From positions 87,255-151,254 of the forward strand of contig CAVSQY010000014.1 of assembly GCA_963730285.1 (NCBI GenBank): a stretch of DNA of 64,000 nucleotides. The letters are read 5' to 3'. This stretch comes from JARDZU01 sp963730285 (lineage in GTDB: Bacteria; Actinomycetota; Acidimicrobiia; Spongiisociales; ZC4RG35). The notes under the pieces were generated by a model. That model made no database searches and was not told where the DNA came from. It saw only the letters and a program-made list of their open reading frames with translations. Positions within the stretch are counted from its first letter, which is position 1, and every line of letters begins with the position of its first letter. The position numbers and the translations under genes are program-made. Of the stretch, positions 60,766 through 64,000 are shown in pieces.

Positions 60766-61554
60766 TCAAGATCCGGCTACGGCGATGTTGACACTCTCGA
60801 TGTAGACCGTCTCCAACGGCAAGCTGTCCTCTCGTGTCCCGGGTCGCCTCGCCACGGGGACCTGCACCATTCGGTCAAGGGTGTCTTGTCCGGAGACCAA
60901 GGTCCCGAGGACGTTGAACACCGGGTTGAGGGCGGCAGCATCATCGCTGAGCACGATGAAGAACTGACTGCCGGTCGTCTTCTTTCCCTGGTTGGCCATT
61001 GCGACCACGTTCTTGGTGTACTCGAAGTCGCTCGGTGGGAACTCGTCCGGCAGCCGGTAGCCAGGACCGCCGGTCCCGGCCGCGATGGGATCACCGGTTT
61101 CCACCTTGAAGCCGTCCAAGATCCTGTAGAAGACCTGTCCGTCGTAGAACCCCTGACGGGCCAAGAACACGAAAGATCCGACCGTCTCGGGATAGCCGGC
61201 GGGGTCGAGTTGGATCACCAACGGCCCACACGATGTCTCGATGGTTGCGGTCACTTCAGCGGTGGCGGTGATGTCGTCCTGGGGTGCAGGCTCCTCGAAA
61301 GAGACCACCGGCTCCGGATCGGGTGCCTCGGCTCCGCATGCGGTGTCCTGGTTGCGGAAGTCCTCGTATCCACTGGGGAGTTGGCCCGCGTCGCCTCCAA
61401 GAAAAGTGCCTAACGAGAACAGTGTCACCACGACCACGCCAAAACCGAGTGCGATGGCCAGCCGTCTGGTCAGCTCACGACGTGCCTCGTGTTTCTTCTC
61501 GGCCTTCTTCTTGGCGGCGCGTTGTTCTTTTTGACGCCTGCGTCTGTCGGTCAT
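60766..61554 (-). CDS. Membrane-anchored cyclophilin-type peptidyl-prolyl isomerase
   Basis: The 262-residue protein has a highly basic N-terminus, one membrane helix (RLAIALGFGVVVVTLFSLG), a linker and a cyclophilin domain from about residue 100: YPETVGSFVFLARQGFYDGQ, VFYRILDGFKVETGD, AMANQGKKTTGSQFFIVLSD, FNVLGTLVSGQDTLDRM. The Arg of the FxR motif is present, but the Gln usually found after it (F..QGG) is Glu (VETGD), so catalytic strength may be reduced. It lies 36 nt upstream of the PHP gene's start and faces lysC. Confidence 0.9.
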   Translation of the reverse strand: MTDRRRRQKEQRAAKKKAEKKHEARRELTRRLAIALGFGVVVVTLFSLGTFLGGDAGQLPSGYEDFRNQDTACGAEAPDPEPVVSFEEPAPQDDITATAEVTATIETSCGPLVIQLDPAGYPETVGSFVFLARQGFYDGQVFYRILDGFKVETGDPIAAGTGGPGYRLPDEFPPSDFEYTKNVVAMANQGKKTTGSQFFIVLSDDAAALNPVFNVLGTLVSGQDTLDRMVQVPVARRPGTREDSLPLETVYIESVNIAVAGS

Positions 61555-61639
61555 GGCGGAGCGACTTTAGGCATCCCACCCCGTCAATCACCCTGGTGTG
61601 TTCGTATTCGGGCGACAAAGGCTCCAAACTGTGCGGGTC

Positions 61640-62872
61640 ATGCCTGTAGTCGTCCAGAAGTACGGAGGCACGTCGGTTGCCGATCCCACGAGGATCAGCG
61701 CGGTGGCCGACCGTGTCCAGTCGGCCCGGGCAAACGGCAACGATGTCGTGGTGGTGGTCTCGGCCATGGGCCAGACGACCGATGAGCTGATCAGGCTCGC
61801 CGCTCAAATCACCGACAACCCCCCACCACGGGAGATGGACATGCTGCTCACCGCGGGGGAGCGAATCTCGATGGCGTTGCTGGCCATGGCCCTGGAGACG
61901 CGGGGCATCCCAGCGGTCAGCTACACCGGCTCGCAGGCCGGCATCCTCACCGACTCCTCGCACGGCGAAGCGCGGATCAGGGAGATCACGGGGCAAAGAG
62001 TGCGCGAGTCCCTCGGCGAGGGAAAGGTGGTCATCGTGGCCGGCTTCCAGGGCGTCGATCCGGAGTCGAAGGAGATCACGACGCTGGGTCGTGGTGGATC
62101 AGACGCAACCGCAGTGGCCCTGGCTGCCGCCCTCGGCGCCGACGTGTGCGAGATCTACACCGACGTCGACGGTGTGTTCACCGCCGACCCGAAGATCGTG
62201 CCCGAAGCAAAGAAGCTATCTGAGATATCGTTTGACGAGATGCTCGAGTTGTCAGCGGGCGGAGCAGGAGTGCTCATGTCCCGATCCGTCGAATTCGGCA
62301 GGAGATTCAATATTCCGATACACGTCCGATCATCATTCCATGACTCCGAAGGGACCTGGGTCAAGGAGACCACCATGGAACAAGCCATCATCAGCGGCAT
62401 CGCCCACGATCGGTCCGAGGCGAAGCTCACAATCAACGGTGTCCCCGACCAGCCCGGCGTTGCCGCCTCGGTGTTCGGGCCACTGGCCGATGCCGGGGTC
62501 AACGTCGACATGATCGTCCAGAACGTGGCCCACGATGGCACGACCGACATCAGCTTCACGGTGCCGCGCGCCAACATCGATGACGCCGAGCAGATAACCA
62601 AGGAGATGGCTGCCCAGATAGGGGCCCGGTCGGTCGACGTCGACACCGAGGTGGGCAAGGTCTCGCTGGTCGGGGCCGGCATGAAGTCGCATCCGGGTGT
62701 GGCTGCCACGACCTTCCGGGCGCTGTCGGAGGCCGGCATCAACATCGAGATGATCTCCACATCAACCATCAGGATCTCTTGCGTGGTGAGGGCTGAGCAG
62801 GTGGAGGCAGCGGTTCAAGCCCTTCACCGGGCATTCGACCCCCCGATGGTCTCCGAGGAGGTCGGAGCATGA
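61640..62872 (+). CDS. lysC: Aspartokinase
   Basis: The 410-residue protein has VVVQKYGGTSVADPTRISAV (catalytic Lys), TAGERISMALLAMALETRGI, LGRGGSDATAVALAAALGAD, then two ACT regulatory domains (about 265-340 and 345-405). It catalyses the first step of Lys/Thr/Met synthesis. The internal beta-subunit start is not obvious, but a MEQAII start at about residue 247 could serve. ATG 61640; overlaps asd by 4 nt. Confidence 0.96.
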   Translation: MPVVVQKYGGTSVADPTRISAVADRVQSARANGNDVVVVVSAMGQTTDELIRLAAQITDNPPPREMDMLLTAGERISMALLAMALETRGIPAVSYTGSQAGILTDSSHGEARIREITGQRVRESLGEGKVVIVAGFQGVDPESKEITTLGRGGSDATAVALAAALGADVCEIYTDVDGVFTADPKIVPEAKKLSEISFDEMLELSAGGAGVLMSRSVEFGRRFNIPIHVRSSFHDSEGTWVKETTMEQAIISGIAHDRSEAKLTINGVPDQPGVAASVFGPLADAGVNVDMIVQNVAHDGTTDISFTVPRANIDDAEQITKEMAAQIGARSVDVDTEVGKVSLVGAGMKSHPGVAATTFRALSEAGINIEMISTSTIRISCVVRAEQVEAAVQALHRAFDPPMVSEEVGA

Positions 62873-63882
62873 GTGACCGGGTGGTCGGGGTTGTCGGAGC
62901 CACGGGGGCGGTAGGTCGGACAATGGTGTCGATCCTGGAGTCTCGCCAATTCCCGCTCGGCTCACTGCGGCTCCTTGCCTCGGAGCGATCGGCCGGCAGG
63001 AAGGTGGACACCAAATGGGGTGAGGTGGTCGTGGAGGACCTGGCTTCGGCCGATCCTTCCGGAATCGACATCGCCCTTTTCTCGGCGGGTGGTGACCGGT
63101 CGAGGTCGCATGCCCCTCGTTTCGCTTCGGGCGGCGCGGTGGTCATCGACAACTCGTCCGCCTTTCGGATGGACTCGGAGGTGCCGCTGGTGGTCGCAGG
63201 AGTCAATGATCGAGCCGCACCGGCCCATCAGGGGATCATCGCCAATCCCAATTGCACCACCATGGCGTTGATGATGGCCGCAGGCCCACTTCATCGTCTT
63301 GGCGGGCTGGTCTCGATGGTGGCCACTTCGTATCAGGCCGTCTCCGGGTCAGGTCAGCAGGGCGTGACCGAACTGTTGGGCCAGATCGATCGCCTCCGCG
63401 GTGATGTCGAAGGGATGATGGAGGGCGGTTGGGAGGATCCGGGAGGTCAGGTCTACGCCCGGCCCATCGGATTCAACGTCCTCCCCTTTGCCGGCAGTGA
63501 GAACGAGCTCGGATACACCGATGAGGAGTGGAAGCTCGTCAACGAGTCGAGGAAGATCCTCGAGCTGCCCGATCTGCGTGTGGAGCCCACTTGCGTGCGT
63601 GTCCCCACCCTGGTCGGCCACGGGATTGCCGCCACGATGAGATTCGATGGCTCGATTACACCGGCGGACGCCATTGACGCCCTGGAAGGGGCACCGGGTG
63701 TCCAGGTCTGGACCGACAAGGTGCCCACCCCGCTCGACGCGGCGGGTCTCGATGACGTGCTTGTGGGTCGGGTCCGGGCCACGGTCGGTGAGCCCGGGGG
63801 CCTCAATCTGTGGGTCGTCGGCGACAACCTCCGGAAAGGCGCGGCCCTCAATGCCGTCCAGATTGCCGAACTCCTGATCTGA
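62869..63882 (+). CDS. asd: Aspartate-semialdehyde dehydrogenase
   Basis: The 337-residue protein has VVGVVGATGAVGRTMVSILE (NADP loop), the catalytic Cys in IIANPNCTTMALMMAAGPLH, VATSYQAVSGSGQQGVTELL and CVRVPTLVGHGIAATMRFDG (substrate-binding His). It follows lysC with a 4-nt overlap, forming the aspartate-family operon. Confidence 0.96.
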   Translation: MSDRVVGVVGATGAVGRTMVSILESRQFPLGSLRLLASERSAGRKVDTKWGEVVVEDLASADPSGIDIALFSAGGDRSRSHAPRFASGGAVVIDNSSAFRMDSEVPLVVAGVNDRAAPAHQGIIANPNCTTMALMMAAGPLHRLGGLVSMVATSYQAVSGSGQQGVTELLGQIDRLRGDVEGMMEGGWEDPGGQVYARPIGFNVLPFAGSENELGYTDEEWKLVNESRKILELPDLRVEPTCVRVPTLVGHGIAATMRFDGSITPADAIDALEGAPGVQVWTDKVPTPLDAAGLDDVLVGRVRATVGEPGGLNLWVVGDNLRKGAALNAVQIAELLI

Positions 63883-63931
63883 CCAACCCTTCCTCTCGCC
63901 GAGCCGAAGTGGCGTGGCGTCCGATGCTCCC

Positions 63932-63937
63932 TACACT
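63932..63937 (+). promoter_or_regulatory. -10 box of tRNA-Pro gene
   Basis: TACACT ends 13 nt before the tRNA 5' end, a plausible distance for a short leader. No clear -35 box is visible. Confidence 0.4.
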
Positions 63938-63950
63938 TGCCTCACCGAAA

Positions 63951-64000
63951 CGGGACGTGGCGCAGTTTGGTAGCGCGCAGCGTTCGGGACGCTGAGGTCG
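63951..64000 (+). tRNA. tRNA-Pro (anticodon CGG), cut by window end
   Basis: The visible part gives the acceptor strand CGGGACG, the D arm with GCGC stems around AGTTTGGTA and an anticodon stem-loop CAGCG-TTCGGGA-CGCTG. The anticodon is CGG with a G after it, typical of tRNA-Pro. The variable loop starts AGGTCG at the edge; the T arm and acceptor 3' end lie outside. Confidence 0.9.

Overview
The window is high-GC chromosomal DNA from an actinomycete. Most genes are packed in short operons with 1- or 4-nt start/stop overlaps. Several starts look leaderless (for example 57737, where a -10 hexamer ends 7 nt before a GTG, and 4591). Cys-containing S-layer-homology repeats of the NDRFCPD type, a propionyl/acetyl-CoA carboxylase epsilon subunit beside methylmalonyl-CoA epimerase, class II GlpX, a mycobacterial-type sulfurtransferase and CTTTTT-rich lipoprotein linkers together suggest Actinomycetota, probably class Acidimicrobiia. 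That placement is inference from content. I see no prophage, insertion sequence, integrase or CRISPR array.

Layout. 1-6.3 kb: an incomplete anchored two-domain protein ending in a degenerate metallopeptidase-like region, a Cys-rich hypothetical, a broken VOC gene, a YtrA-type GntR regulator with its membrane partner and operator, and a DUF2652/SRPBCC protein that has no ordinary start codon. 6.4-12.7 kb: MFS exporter; a TetR-ABC operon with a 29-nt perfect operator; a membrane protein and a membrane-fused alpha/beta hydrolase. 12.8-19.5 kb: envelope and redox block (Tat lipoprotein with von Willebrand A domain, ferric-reductase-like haem protein, ApbE, small secreted protein, SLH-repeat amidase). 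19.5-30.5 kb: sulfurtransferase/SufE pair, DDAH, MarR-MFS, histidine kinase plus cupredoxin, FabH, Lon-N-domain protein, a NarL-type two-component system, GNAT.

30.5-44.6 kb: mostly minus-strand operons (crotonase, TfoX-N, ABC exporter, dNTPase; a phosphonate-type ABC importer with a very large permease; a 5'-nucleotidase-like HAD protein), the ArsR-MFS pair with a tandem operator, a flavodoxin-like protein and a second ABC exporter. 44.7-50.7 kb: dnaX-ybaB-recR, then a TRAP transporter whose binding-protein gene faces its permease genes across a shared bidirectional terminator. 50.8-58.3 kb: HAD-DUF4129-MoxR-DUF58 operon, GlpX, thiolase, methylmalonyl-CoA epimerase and the carboxylase epsilon subunit. 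58.3-64 kb: MurJ, PHP-domain phosphoesterase, membrane-anchored cyclophilin, aspartokinase, aspartate-semialdehyde dehydrogenase and the start of a tRNA-Pro(CGG).

No single obviously new defence or biosynthetic system is present. The most unusual items are the oversized PhnE-like permease with an extracytoplasmic beta domain and no phosphonate catabolic genes, the ApbE/haem cassette lacking a recognisable flavinylation target, the histidine kinase fused operonically to a cupredoxin, and a set of clean self-operator palindromes that tie each small regulator to its neighbouring transporter.
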